Origin: GCA-2693325 sp036343635
Lineage (GTDB): Bacteria > Latescibacterota > UBA2968 > UBA8231
Assembly: GCA_036343635.1 (NCBI GenBank)
Contig: JAYYVF010000020.1
Span: 39,965-103,964 of the forward strand
Direction: 5' to 3'
DNA: 64,000 nt
The translations under genes were made by a program, and so were the position numbers. The first letter of the stretch is position 1, and every line of letters begins with the position of its first letter. The notes under the pieces are model-generated. The model saw only the letters and a program-made list of their open reading frames with translations. It was not told the origin of the DNA and made no database searches. Below are positions 1-9,833 of the stretch, piece after piece.

Positions 1-978
1 GACTTCCGAAGGAGCGTACTTAACCGCTCGCAATAGTGAATGGAGCATGTTATGACATAGATAGCGATCATCAAACGATCGATAATATGCCCGAACACCT
101 CTGGGTCCCAAACGCAGACGCTCTAAAATTGCCGCAGCTTTGGTCGAATTTTTAGCCATTAAACATAAAGGACTCAATAAAAAATACTCAGTGTTTCGGG
201 ATCCGTAAATTCCACCAACGCTACCATCTTGATGAATAAAATAACTTGAAAAATCAACTATTCGGTCGGCAACAGAATCGACATCTTGGTCACCACTTAG
301 GCGACGATACTCTAAAAGAAAGTCCAACGTAGTACTTAAATATCCTATATCGGCTCCCCCATATTCAGCGAAATAACCATCCGGACTTTGCCGTTTAGCT
401 ATACGTTCAAATTTTGCCCGCGCAGCTTTGCAAGCCCAGCCTTCGCCCGTGAGTAAATACAAATTAAAGAGGCCCGGGATACTGGCGGCTTCCTGGTTAA
501 GAGCTTCGTCTTCGTGATGATCAGCTAAATAACGTCCGGCCTTGAGACAGGCATCCTGAATCTCTGAATCTTCAATACCTAGAAGCCGGCACGTCTCGGT
601 TGCGGAAAAGAGAGAAAAAGACGTAGGAATATAACCATGTTCCCAAGGATAATACTCATCAAATGATCCATTTGTATGTTGAATCTGCATCCAAAAACGA
701 AGACCGGCCTTAGCCCAATCACGAATTCGTTCATTATTTTGATATGGACTTTGGGGTAAGCGTGTAACATACAGCAAAGCAAGTGACAACACACTCTGCT
801 GCAGCACCGCCGATGAGAAATCGCGAATCTTAAAATGCCAGTGATTTCGATCAAAACTTCCATATGTCGGTGAATCAGGATCACGGTCCTGCTGGCTTAA
901 TATTCGCGGAACGAATTCGAGGGCAAGTTCTGCCTCTCGTTGCCATTTTCTGGTAGCGATGAGATAAGCCTCTCTAAT
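1..978 (-). CDS. partial alpha/alpha-toroid-like hypothetical protein, no standard start
   Basis: A frame open from 978 to the left window edge reads as a soluble protein rich in aromatic residues and paired helices, with motifs such as SQQDRDPDSPTYG, IQHTNGSFDEYYPWEHG and SPDGYFAEYGGADIGYL. The repeated G-S-F/D-G-Y-F/D-G-S-V-G segments resemble glycan lyases or terpene-cyclase-like (alpha/alpha)-toroids, so a role in polysaccharide handling is inferred from this and from the glycosyltransferase operon around it. The C-terminus lies beyond the window. The frame contains no ATG, GTG or TTG between its upstream stop (979-981) and the conserved part. The earliest codon is ATT at 976-978, overlapping the upstream glycosyltransferase by 82 bases. 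The true start could be a rare codon, or a sequence error may hide it. Confidence 0.6.
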   Translation of the reverse strand, partial: MREAYLIATRKWQREAELALEFVPRILSQQDRDPDSPTYGSFDRNHWHFKIRDFSSAVLQQSVLSLALLYVTRLPQSPYQNNERIRDWAKAGLRFWMQIQHTNGSFDEYYPWEHGYIPTSFSLFSATETCRLLGIEDSEIQDACLKAGRYLADHHEDEALNQEAASIPGLFNLYLLTGEGWACKAARAKFERIAKRQSPDGYFAEYGGADIGYLSTTLDFLLEYRRLSGDQDVDSVADRIVDFSSYFIHQDGSVGGIYGSRNTEYFLLSPLCLMAKNSTKAAAILERLRLGPRGVRAYYRSFDDRYLCHNMLHSLLRAVKYAPSEV

Positions 979-1871
979 TTACGCTGATATTTAACAAACA
1001 GATCGGCGATTAACCCTAAAACTCCAACAAAAAATCCGCCTATAACAATAACTAAATCCATTTCTTGCATACTACCGGTCCGCCAAAGGTTTACAATTGC
1101 AGCAACAACGCCCAAACCAAACATACCCAAACTAATTGGAAGAAAAACTTTCAATGGTTCAAAATAGGTTACCATCCGCGCAACCTGAGTGATGTAACGA
1201 TATGTATCTTTTATCGGATGAAATTTGGATTTTCCAGCACGTTTAGCGTAACGTATTGGGACATATTCAACGCTATGTCCGTTACACAAAAAGGCCAATG
1301 TGATCGTTGTTACACAGGAAAAACCTTTCGGCAGGAGATCAATATAAAGTAACCCTATATCACGACGAAATACACGCATACCGGAGTTGAGATCTGGAAT
1401 GACCGACGAAGTCAAAAAACAGGCTAATTTTCTGATAGCAAATTTTGCTGGAACCCTCAACAGTTTCATTGTGCCACGTTCACTATCCCGGGCACCGACA
1501 ACCTGGTCTACCTCGCGGGCACAAAGATGATTTAACAGTTCAGCCATCCGGCCATTGGGATATGTCAAATCAACGTCTGACCACATAACATATTGACCTT
1601 TTGCCGCTAGAGTCCCTGTCTTTCGAGCAGCACCGGATCCTTGATTAGATTTATGCTGAAACAAAGAAACCCGCGGGTGATCAAAAGCTCTTACCAACCG
1701 TGCCGTATCATCAGTAGATCCATCGTCTACGACAATGACTTCATAATTGACCTTTGCATTATCGAGACCGTCGCAAACAATACTTAACTCCTCTTCAATG
1801 CATGCCTCTTCGTTGAAGGCCGCAAGTACAACGGAAAGTATAATTTCATCGTCTACTTTATGATCGCCCAT
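897..1871 (-). CDS. family 2 glycosyltransferase, membrane-anchored
   Basis: Inverting-type GT-A glycosyltransferase related to dolichol/polyprenyl-phosphate sugar transferases. The N-terminal half shows VVDDGSTDDT (about residues 47-56) and SDVDLTYPNG (about 98-107), the nucleotide-sugar and metal-binding regions. The C-terminal third has two hydrophobic segments that should anchor it in the inner membrane. It probably loads a sugar onto a lipid carrier for the envelope glycan built by this operon. I chose the ATG at 1871 because AAGGGG lies about seven bases upstream and the overlap with the previous gene falls to 14 bases; an open frame reaches back to 1973 but that part looks non-coding. 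Exact donor and acceptor are unknown. Confidence 0.85.
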   Translation of the reverse strand: MGDHKVDDEIILSVVLAAFNEEACIEEELSIVCDGLDNAKVNYEVIVVDDGSTDDTARLVRAFDHPRVSLFQHKSNQGSGAARKTGTLAAKGQYVMWSDVDLTYPNGRMAELLNHLCAREVDQVVGARDSERGTMKLLRVPAKFAIRKLACFLTSSVIPDLNSGMRVFRRDIGLLYIDLLPKGFSCVTTITLAFLCNGHSVEYVPIRYAKRAGKSKFHPIKDTYRYITQVARMVTYFEPLKVFLPISLGMFGLGVVAAIVNLWRTGSMQEMDLVIVIGGFFVGVLGLIADLFVKYQRKLERLISSLPENGNERQNLPSNSFREY

Positions 1872-2850
1872 GTATTTCCCCTTGTATTTCATTCCGAAAA
1901 TCTGTAAACGACATAGGTTGCCTCCAAAAGCAAATAAACCCAATTGATCCAGGAACAACAAAGCAGAAAACAAAAAATAGACTCGAGAAGATCAACGTCA
2001 CTTCAAGACTATTCTCAATTTGAAGTTGATTCATTACTAATAGTAACATGGCCTCCCGCGTTCCCAAGCCTGCTATCGAGATAGGCAGATAAGATGCTAT
2101 ACCGACCAAAATAATCGCTGCAACAACCTGGCCTGCCAAAAGAGGCATAGAAATCGACTTAGCAAGCAAAATTGTAAGTAGAAAATATAGCCCGTATGCT
2201 AAAAAAGTCAGTATCACACAATTTGGTCCAGCCACACTTAACATCCCCTTAGCTTCAGCCAAACCTATCTTCAAATGATTCAATACTAAAAACCAATTGT
2301 TTCCTGAATCACTAAATACTTTCATAAACACTATTATAATAATGAAAAGAGCAAATATCAGGCCAATCACAAACAAAAAACTAGTGGAAGAGATAAGAGA
2401 AATGACTGTATTTGGAAACTCCAAATAGAAAATCGCCCATAAAGTTGCTAATCCCATGAAACCTATATCCAGGGCCCGATCTACCACAGCACTGGACAGT
2501 GAGCGTGGCCAATCAAAGCCTGTCCGTTCACGCACATAGAATGCCTTGGCCAAATCACCTAAACGACCCGGAGTAACTATTCCGCAAAAAACACCTATCG
2601 CATACGCAATCCAAGTCGTCTGAGGAGAAAGATAGACACCCTGAACATTCAACAGTAACCTCCAACGCAATGCCCTTAAAGTTAACATCAGTCCGCTTAA
2701 AAGCGGCAAGGGAAATATATAAATCCAGGTAATTCTTTCCCATTTACTGTAAATCGAATGAAAATCGGCCTGCCAAACTAAGTACAAAAAAAAGATAATT
2801 CCTATCAATCTTAATGGAGTTGCCACTACCATTCTACAAACTCTTCTCAT
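1858..2850 (-). CDS. flippase-like / lysylphosphatidylglycerol synthase TM-domain protein (UPF0104)
   Basis: Polytopic membrane protein of about 330 residues with roughly eight hydrophobic helices. It has the family signature PGRLGDLAKAFYVRERTG near residues 93-110, as in AglD/MprF-N-terminal-like proteins of the UPF0104 group. These proteins are thought to move or modify lipid-linked substrates. Placed between asnB and a GT2 gene, it is a plausible translocase or accessory factor for the lipid-linked glycan. Two starts compete: ATG at 2850 overlaps the asnB stop by 17 bases, and ATG at 2832 lies one base after that stop. The first keeps a basic N-terminus (MRRVCR) before the first helix. Neither has a strong Shine-Dalgarno. 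Confidence 0.75.
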   Translation of the reverse strand: MRRVCRMVVATPLRLIGIIFFLYLVWQADFHSIYSKWERITWIYIFPLPLLSGLMLTLRALRWRLLLNVQGVYLSPQTTWIAYAIGVFCGIVTPGRLGDLAKAFYVRERTGFDWPRSLSSAVVDRALDIGFMGLATLWAIFYLEFPNTVISLISSTSFLFVIGLIFALFIIIIVFMKVFSDSGNNWFLVLNHLKIGLAEAKGMLSVAGPNCVILTFLAYGLYFLLTILLAKSISMPLLAGQVVAAIILVGIASYLPISIAGLGTREAMLLLVMNQLQIENSLEVTLIFSSLFFVFCFVVPGSIGFICFWRQPMSFTDFRNEIQGEIHGRS

Positions 2851-4728
2851 TCTTTAGAAACCATGATTCCAGCATTAACAGAGCCCATAACTGTTGACTA
2901 TAATCACGTCGCATCATTACATGATCATCAATCATGTTGCGTAGACCTCCATAGCAAAATAAATCTCTTTTGCGAGCTACACTAGAAAGTAGCACCTCCT
3001 CAAGCCATGGCCGTAGAGGACCACGCAACCATTCACCTAAGGGGATCGAGAATCCCTTCTTAGGACGATTCACAATTTCTTCAGGAAGATACCGTCTTGC
3101 CACGTTTTTCAGCAACCGCTTCCTATCAAATAACGTGAATTTTTCATGTCTAGGAACTTTCGCCATAAATTCAACTAAAGTATGATCCAAAAATGGAGAA
3201 CGTACTTCCAAAGAATGAGCCATACTCATTCTATCAACTTTGGTTAAAATATCATCTGTCAAATACGTCTGGCGATCAATTGCAAGAAGCATTTGATCGC
3301 CAGCATCTTGTGCAGATTGCCAGTATATATCGTAGCTTGAATCACTGCTACCGCGTTGCAGCATCTCCGAAAAAAAATTCGTATAAAAGGCATCTTTCTC
3401 TTTTTGGGTAAAAAAAAACCCCAACTCGTCCGAGGATTTTCGCGTACAGCCGAGGCGTATTCAAAAAAACGCCTACCTGCTTTTCTCCAATTGGTCCCAT
3501 AATAACCTTCGGGTTCCCGAAAGCGCTGTAACAACCATTCGGCTACTCCTGGACCAGCCCATCGAGGAATTCGATTGTAAAAATCAGTCAAAAGACGACC
3601 ACTGTAACGTCGGTAACCACCAAAAATTTCATCTCCCCCATCTCCACTCAAGGCAACAGTAACGTTGTTCTGAGTTACTTCCGCTAAATGATAGGTGGGA
3701 ATAGCAGAAGAATCAGCAAAAGGCTCTCCAAAAAAATGGAGTAACTTAGGAATAAGACCTTCAACATCATAATCGACTACTTGCTCTTCGTGCTTCGTTT
3801 CAAATATCCTAGCAATTGTAGCAGCATGACTCAATTCATTAAATTTGGATTCCTTAAAGCCTACTGAAAACGTTCGTAGTTCCTCATGCCCAAGGCTTCT
3901 CATGACTGCTACAATGAGACTCGAATCCAACCCCCCACTAAGAAAAGCACCAATGGGCACATCCGCCTCAAGACGTTTGTTTACAGCAGATCTTAGCAAT
4001 ACATCCAACTCTTCAGTAGCATCTTCAGTGCTGTAAGATTCATTTGCGCTTCTTAACTGAACATTCCAAAATGAACCCGTACGGAATAATGATTTTTCGT
4101 CTATTACGATCCAGGTAGCGGGTGGCATCTTTGTTACATTGGCATATATGGACAGAGGATGCGGCACGAATAGGTAACTTAAATACTCGTCTATGGCCTT
4201 GTAATTGATGGATCTATCAATAGACGTGTCACAAAGCAAAGAGGTCAATTCAGAAGAAAAACTGAATCCATGAGAAGTTTGCGCGTAAAAAAGAGGTTTT
4301 TTCCCCAACCGATCCCTTGCCAAAATAAGTTCCTCTTGACGCGCATCCCAAATAGCTATAGCAAACATTCCTTCCAAAAAAGAAAAACACCCCAGCCCCT
4401 CGTCTTCGTAAAGATGAGCAATCACCTCAGTATCAGATCGCGTAGTTAATTGATGTCCCCGAGCAATTAATTTTCGTCTTAAGGCTTGGTGATTATAAAT
4501 TTCTCCATTGAACACAACCTGTACGGAACCATCCTCATTTCCCATAGGTTGTCGTCCACCTTCAAGGTCTAACACCCGAAGCCGACTCATTCCAAGACCC
4601 AAAGCACCTTGAAAGAGAAACCCTTCTTCATCAGGTCCACGATGCCGCAGAGCAGCACACATAGATCGAACTAGTGAGGAATCCGTCGGGGCTCCATCGG
4701 TACGTAATTGCCCTACTATACCGCACAT
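2834..4728 (-). pseudogene. asnB: asparagine synthase (glutamine-hydrolysing), frameshifted
   Basis: Two frames together make a full-length class II amidotransferase of about 630 residues. The upstream part starts MCGIVGQL, giving the N-terminal nucleophile Cys2, and carries the ATP-pyrophosphatase loop LSGGLDSS. The downstream part supplies the rest of the synthase domain (TDDILTKVDRMSMAHSLEVRSPFLDH). The frames split in a run of nine T on the coding strand (3410-3418): WGFF continues as LPKKRK in one frame and as FTQKEKDAFY in the other. One extra T, or two fewer, restores the protein. In polysaccharide operons AsnB-type enzymes often amidate a sugar acid or peptide rather than make free asparagine. 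It could be a real null allele, a slippage-corrected gene or a homopolymer sequencing error. Confidence 0.85.
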
Positions 4729-4731
4729 AGT

Positions 4732-5931
4732 TCAGGCCTTTCGCACCAATAGTTTTTTATATAATTCATGCAACTTACTTGCATTTTCCTCCCAGGTAAG
4801 CCCTTGTTCCTTTACGTGTGTGCGTGCTGTTTGTCCCATTTTCAACCTAAGGTTTTCATCATATTTCATTGAGGTTAGGGCCGCTTCCAAAGCATCACTA
4901 TCTTCCGGGTCGACTAAGACACCAGTCTTTCCATCTATAACAACTTCTGCGGTTCCCCCAACACGGGTAGCAACAACAGGTATTCCACAAGCCTGCGCCT
5001 CTATACAAACATTTGGGCGTCCCTCGGACCGACTCGGCAGAACAAGCAAATCTGCAGCTTGCATCCACACCGGGATACGATCTACGGCCTGACTACCTGC
5101 AAAGACAAACTGTCTCTCTAATCCATAATTCTGTATCTGGTCTACTATATTGTTTTTTTCTGGGCCTTCTCCAACGAGAACACATTTCCAATCGATGTCT
5201 TTTTGCCAATTTGACAGTGCGTCCACAAGAACATCCAATCCCTTCACATGAACAAACAATCCCACAAACAATATGATAAAACCTTCCTCGGGTAGGTTCT
5301 GCTCCCGCCGACTTAGAGCACGGTCCCCTGGCTGAAAACGAGCTGAGACCCCATTGGGAATGACTTTGATTCTTTCTTTTTGCACGCCAATTTTTTTCAA
5401 TGAATTTGCCAAATCATCGCTTACAGCTACCACACATTCCATCCGAGAAATTATATGTCTATTGAAAAAGCGTGAGAAAAAATTATTAAACAATTTAATA
5501 TCACTACCCCGCACACTTAGTACAATGGGAACCTGCTTGCCAAAAACCCAACTAGCAATCAAACCAGATACCGTCCAATGACAATGGACCACCTGAATAC
5601 CATACCTTTGTTTGAAGACCCCCCATACAAAACCCAAAATAAATACCGGCAACTGAATTCGGGTACACCAACTCGTACGAATATTAGTAGGAATCCCACC
5701 ACCATAGGCCACACACTGCCATTTTTCTGGCCACAAATATCGAAACCGCCTGATATTGATCTCGCCCATTTTTTCCACTCTGGATAAACCAGCTTCATGT
5801 GGTGCAACAACCTGTACTATCACCTTTCGATCACACAATGCTGTAACCTGTTCATAGATAAATGTACCGAACAAATCGCCGTTGAATCGCGGAAATCCTG
5901 TGGTAATTACAAGCAAATTTAAATTGCTCAT
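4732..5931 (-). CDS. family 4 glycosyltransferase
   Basis: GT-B fold retaining glycosyltransferase of 399 residues, normal length for GT4. Visible marks are the N-terminal TTGFPRFNGDLFGTF loop, SVRGSDIKLF in the middle, PNGVSARFQPGD at the start of the donor domain, and the E-x7-E type donor site EGRPNVCIEAQACGIP followed by VVATRVGGTAEVV. It should add a hexose from a nucleotide sugar at the cytoplasmic face. The ATG overlaps the stop of the upstream GT2 gene as ATGA, so the two are translationally coupled, and asnB follows three bases after its stop. The sugar specificity cannot be told from sequence. Confidence 0.9.
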   Translation of the reverse strand: MSNLNLLVITTGFPRFNGDLFGTFIYEQVTALCDRKVIVQVVAPHEAGLSRVEKMGEINIRRFRYLWPEKWQCVAYGGGIPTNIRTSWCTRIQLPVFILGFVWGVFKQRYGIQVVHCHWTVSGLIASWVFGKQVPIVLSVRGSDIKLFNNFFSRFFNRHIISRMECVVAVSDDLANSLKKIGVQKERIKVIPNGVSARFQPGDRALSRREQNLPEEGFIILFVGLFVHVKGLDVLVDALSNWQKDIDWKCVLVGEGPEKNNIVDQIQNYGLERQFVFAGSQAVDRIPVWMQAADLLVLPSRSEGRPNVCIEAQACGIPVVATRVGGTAEVVIDGKTGVLVDPEDSDALEAALTSMKYDENLRLKMGQTARTHVKEQGLTWEENASKLHELYKKLLVRKA

Positions 5932-6872
5932 TCACTCTCCTGCATATCATATAGCATAGCGAATAACAAAAATTGGATTCCCATTATTATGGTGAGTGCA
6001 CACAATACTGACTCAGGACCAGATACACCCACCCCAACGATCTGCTTGTAAATCAACCAACCGCCCAAAACAACACCTGCTGGCATAAGGCTTAGGCCCA
6101 GGACAAAGAAAAAAAACAAAGGATGGAAATCTCGAACTAGGTATTTACTTAACAGTCGCCAGAAGAATCCCCTCACAAGCATAGGGGTAACCTTTAAGGC
6201 ATAATTAAATCCCTTTATTTGAGATTGTCTTTCTCCCTCTAAGTAAATTGCACGTCGCGGAACATCTTTGACCTTTAATCCATACGCGTTCAATCTCACC
6301 AAAAAATCCATAGGGTAACCATATCCCTTCCAGGCTTTTCCCCAGTCAATCATGTCAATCGCTCGCTTACTGATTGCTGTATAACCGTCAACAACATCGT
6401 AAATCTTGTAATATCCAGATGCCATTTTCGTAGTAATAGAAATCAAAGAATTGCCAATAAAACGCGTCCACGGCATGCCATCTAAACCGCGTTGAGGCAT
6501 CAAGAACCTATTGCCCTTAGTGTAATCTACTTCCCCATTTACAACGGGTTCGATTAATTTGTCTACCATTTCCAATGGCATTTGGTTGTCCCCACCCACT
6601 ACGACAGTAACATCAAAATTGTCGGAACTCGACTGCTTGTAACCAGTTATAATTGCAGAACCAACCCCCTGATTCGTTTCGTGACTAATTAACTGCACGC
6701 GTTCATCACTACGTGCATATTCAAGAACAACTTCTTTAGTACGATCCTGACTACCATCATCGACAACATAAACACGATCGATAATAACGGGCACAGACTC
6801 TAAAGTCGGTCGTATCAATCTTTCCTCATTGTGAGCAGGAATTACTAACGAAATTCGAAAATCCTTGTACAA
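5928..6872 (-). CDS. family 2 glycosyltransferase (polyprenyl-phosphate type)
   Basis: 314-residue GT-A enzyme. N-terminal motifs are ISLVIPAHNEE and VVDDGSQDRT. The usual aspartate-rich metal motif reads VVVGGDNQMP, a variant seen in this subfamily. Two hydrophobic stretches near the C-terminus (about residues 245-310) anchor it in the membrane. The start is TTG at 6872 with GGGAG about nine bases upstream, inside the end of the preceding oxidoreductase gene. It overlaps the following GT4 gene by four bases. A role in making a polyprenyl-linked sugar or extending the lipid-linked glycan is inferred from fold and operon. Confidence 0.85.
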   Translation of the reverse strand: MYKDFRISLVIPAHNEERLIRPTLESVPVIIDRVYVVDDGSQDRTKEVVLEYARSDERVQLISHETNQGVGSAIITGYKQSSSDNFDVTVVVGGDNQMPLEMVDKLIEPVVNGEVDYTKGNRFLMPQRGLDGMPWTRFIGNSLISITTKMASGYYKIYDVVDGYTAISKRAIDMIDWGKAWKGYGYPMDFLVRLNAYGLKVKDVPRRAIYLEGERQSQIKGFNYALKVTPMLVRGFFWRLLSKYLVRDFHPLFFFFVLGLSLMPAGVVLGGWLIYKQIVGVGVSGPESVLCALTIIMGIQFLLFAMLYDMQESE

Positions 6873-6888
6873 GAAAATTGTCTCCCGA

Positions 6889-7911
6889 TTAGGATAATTC
6901 TATTCTTTCACCACCTAGGGCAAGCGAACGACTCGCTGCCTCAAGCACTTCTACAACACGCAATCCATTATCACCATCAGTGGTAGGTTGCTTATTTTCA
7001 GTTATACATTCTACGAAATGCTTACATTCAGCCCTCAAAGGTTCACTGTATTCTATTCTTGGAATAACAACATCACCCGCCCGTTGAATAAGCTGAAATT
7101 GGGCAAAGGTATCAAAAGCACCTAAAGATCCATCCAACCTGAACCTATCAATCCCCTTATCGTAAAGCATGATTTTAGAATCACTACTAGCATCATCGTA
7201 AACGATCATTTTTTCACTGCCAACCAACGTTATTCGACGAACTTTACTTGGATCAAGCCAACTTACATGAATGTGAACAGAAACGCCATCAGCGAATTCC
7301 ATATTTAGATATACCACGTCTTCAATCCCATCCTGCAAATAAGTAAACCCCCTAGCGTCAACACTCAAAGGCCGTTGCTTTAACCACCGCAAGACTATAG
7401 ATATATCATGAGGCGCGAGGTTCCACAGAGCGTTAATGTCACTTCTAACAACACCTAGATTTAACCGTTGAGAATAGATATAGTAAATCTGACCCAATTC
7501 CCGCCTATTTATACATTCCTCAACATAATGGACTGCCGAATTGTATTCAAAAGTGTGTCCCACCATTAATACTGCATTATGTTTTTTCGACAATGAAATT
7601 AAATCTCGACATTCATCCGTGGTCTGGGCTAATGGTTTCTCAACAAAAACTGATTTCCCTCCACTAATAACCTTTTTAGCCAACGAATAATGTGAAGATG
7701 CTGGGGTAGCTAACGCCACTCCCTGCACAGATTGGCATTCTAGAACATCTTCCATCCGGGTGTAACAAGCGACCCCTGGGTATTGATTGCGCAATTTTGC
7801 CAACCTTTTTTCATCCTGATCAACAATACCTTCCAAGTGCCCTAAGGAAGAAAAATTACGGATTAGGTTAGGTCCCCAATAACCAGCCCCAACTACAGCA
7901 ATTCCGACCAA
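6889..7911 (-). CDS. Gfo/Idh/MocA-family sugar oxidoreductase
   Basis: NAD(P)-dependent dehydrogenase of 340 residues. The Rossmann motif VVGAGYWGPNLIRNF opens the protein. The family EKP motif appears as FVEKPLAQ (about residue 90) and the substrate-domain motif as LWNLAPHDISI (about 160). The arrangement resembles UDP-N-acetyl-hexosaminuronate or UDP-sugar 3-dehydrogenases of O-antigen loci, so it probably oxidises a nucleotide sugar for this operon. The start is TTG at 7911; a strong AGGAGG lies about eight bases before it, overlapping the stop of the methyltransferase gene. Substrate is inferred only. Confidence 0.85.
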   Translation of the reverse strand: MVGIAVVGAGYWGPNLIRNFSSLGHLEGIVDQDEKRLAKLRNQYPGVACYTRMEDVLECQSVQGVALATPASSHYSLAKKVISGGKSVFVEKPLAQTTDECRDLISLSKKHNAVLMVGHTFEYNSAVHYVEECINRRELGQIYYIYSQRLNLGVVRSDINALWNLAPHDISIVLRWLKQRPLSVDARGFTYLQDGIEDVVYLNMEFADGVSVHIHVSWLDPSKVRRITLVGSEKMIVYDDASSDSKIMLYDKGIDRFRLDGSLGAFDTFAQFQLIQRAGDVVIPRIEYSEPLRAECKHFVECITENKQPTTDGDNGLRVVEVLEAASRSLALGGERIELS

Positions 7912-7917
7912 AACTCG

Positions 7918-8703
7918 CTACCTCCTGTCTTTCACAACACGCCGAGCGACGATAACAAGACCTCTTCCCCAGGGAAACCGAGAAAATAACTGATCGAGTC
8001 GAAAAAGGTATGCGACTCCATTGATCAACAACCTACTACGGCCTATACGAGTATCACATCGGCTCTCACGCTCAGCTACGGTCTGTCTCCGAACCCGATT
8101 AAGCCAAGGCTTAAAAACATAGCGATGGTACAATCTACCTAACGGAAAGCCCCACACGCGTACCGAAATCACTTTAAAACCTCTTTCCGAAAAAAGATTT
8201 ACAAAGTCCCCTCGAACGTAACGTTTTACGTGCAGCGCCCAGTCATCAGAGATATCCCAAAGTCCTGGATTTAACGGAACACTTGCCACGAGTACTCCTC
8301 CTGGGCGTAATACACGGGCAAATTGCTCAACCGCAGCTACGTCCCCTCCATCTTCAGGTAACACGTGCTCAAGAACCTCACCACACACGACCCCATCAAA
8401 ACTTGCATCTGCAAAAGGTAGACTCGTAATCGAGGCACGTTGGATTTGTGGACAATTATTTTCGTTATCCAGCTTAAGACGCGTCGAGACGGAGTTAACA
8501 AATTCTGGGGAATATTCAACCATATTAACCTTGTAACCCAACCTCGAAAGATCAAAAGCCAAACTTCCGCTTCCGCATCCAGCATCAAGTATTCGACCAT
8601 TAGAAATCATAGGACAAAACAAGCGTAACATTAGGCGCTCGCGAAATAGGTGTACGGGGCCACGGATTTCACTTTCCCCCCAATGAGTTTTTCCCGAATT
8701 CAT
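7918..8703 (-). CDS. class I SAM-dependent methyltransferase
   Basis: 261-residue methyltransferase. The SAM-binding motif I is ILDAGCGSGSLAFDL (about residues 38-52), followed by VEYSPEFV (motif II acidic region), FDGVVCGEVLEHV (motif IV/post-I) and LRPGGVLVASVP (motif VI region). The C-terminal 80 residues are basic and may hold the glycan or lipid substrate. The ATG at 8703 overlaps the stop of the preceding GT4 gene as TAATG, so expression is coupled. It probably methylates a sugar or the lipid-linked intermediate; nothing identifies the exact target. Confidence 0.85.
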   Translation of the reverse strand: MNSGKTHWGESEIRGPVHLFRERLMLRLFCPMISNGRILDAGCGSGSLAFDLSRLGYKVNMVEYSPEFVNSVSTRLKLDNENNCPQIQRASITSLPFADASFDGVVCGEVLEHVLPEDGGDVAAVEQFARVLRPGGVLVASVPLNPGLWDISDDWALHVKRYVRGDFVNLFSERGFKVISVRVWGFPLGRLYHRYVFKPWLNRVRRQTVAERESRCDTRIGRSRLLINGVAYLFRLDQLFSRFPWGRGLVIVARRVVKDRR

Positions 8704-9833
8704 TACAGGTCAACTCCTGCGAGGTTACGCACAAATGTTCTTCCAATTGCCTCGTTACTAGCCTCCCGCTCGTAACATTTTTTTCCTTCTTCTCCGATAC
8801 GAAAACAAAGTTCCCTATCATTACGAAATCGTTCGATGCATTTAGCCAATGCACTTCCGTCGCCTGGAGGACATAGCAGCACTGATTCTCCATCAACAAG
8901 CAATTCACGTATTGCCGGTGAATCACGAGTAATAATTGGCCTACCGAGAGATAGAGCACCAAAAATTTTATAAGGAATGACACGAGATGCCTTGGGCGTC
9001 GTACCAAAAACCCCTAGGCACACATCCGCATCAGCCATAGCCTGGGTCAACTGTTTTATGCTATACCATGTATTAAAAAATGTAATATTATCCAAATTTG
9101 AGACTTCCGTCTTTGTGCGTACCTCATCAAACTCCTGACCATTCCCAATCAAAACGAATTCGACCGGTCGGTTTCTCAGTTCAATTGCGGCATCCACAAT
9201 ATAGTGTGCACCATGAAGCGGTACGTAAGTGCCAAAAAACAAAACACGAAACATGTTCTTGGAATGTTGCGTTCGTTTAGACGTGATTCCATCAAACACA
9301 TTGCCAACAAGGCTTTTTTGGAATCGTTTTGGCGGAAGATTAAATAGATCGGCATAGTATATTGCGAGTTGTTCCGTATCAACAAGGACCCAATCCGCGC
9401 TACCAAATGCTAGTCGGTCTAGAGTAAACAAGAGCCGTGATCGTAAACTATTTGACTTGAACGAACCACGATCGACAATTACGGTATCATATAGGGAGAT
9501 AAAGGAAACCAAAACTAAGAGACGTTTTGAAAACATGTTAAGCAATCGAGCTAATATGATGTCGATATAGCCCGGATAGCCCACAACAATTACATCAGGA
9601 GAAGTACTCCGCAAATAACGCCATAGTAACTGAGGATAAAGATAAAACGCTTGACATAAAAAAATGACTTTTTTAACCAACCCCTTTCCCAACATCTCAT
9701 GAAGAAATCCCTCCCACAAATCCACTCTACATTCTACGACCTCAATACCTGCAGAGCGAATCCCCTTAAGTAACACTCGATTAACCGGATAAGCTTCGTT
9801 TATAACATAACTACCAAAAAACATAATCCGCAT
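8703..9833 (-). CDS. family 4-like glycosyltransferase
   Basis: 376-residue GT-B type protein. The C-terminal donor domain contains VLFFGTYVPLHGAHYIVDA, VLIGNGQEFDEV, and the donor-binding stretch YKIFGALSLGRPIITRDSPAIRE, typical of GT4-like enzymes. The N-terminal half is basic with a hydrophobic patch near residues 60-110, consistent with membrane association. It overlaps both neighbours by one to a few bases (TGATG at its start, TAATG at its end). Role: addition of one sugar of the envelope glycan. Donor unknown. Confidence 0.85.
   Translation of the reverse strand: MRIMFFGSYVINEAYPVNRVLLKGIRSAGIEVVECRVDLWEGFLHEMLGKGLVKKVIFLCQAFYLYPQLLWRYLRSTSPDVIVVGYPGYIDIILARLLNMFSKRLLVLVSFISLYDTVIVDRGSFKSNSLRSRLLFTLDRLAFGSADWVLVDTEQLAIYYADLFNLPPKRFQKSLVGNVFDGITSKRTQHSKNMFRVLFFGTYVPLHGAHYIVDAAIELRNRPVEFVLIGNGQEFDEVRTKTEVSNLDNITFFNTWYSIKQLTQAMADADVCLGVFGTTPKASRVIPYKIFGALSLGRPIITRDSPAIRELLVDGESVLLCPPGDGSALAKCIERFRNDRELCFRIGEEGKKCYEREASNEAIGRTFVRNLAGVDL

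Noticed and set aside
897..1973. Longer start (1973) for the glycosyltransferase
   Set aside because: It would overlap the flippase-like gene by over 100 bases and the extra residues do not fit the family; ATG 1871 has a better Shine-Dalgarno.
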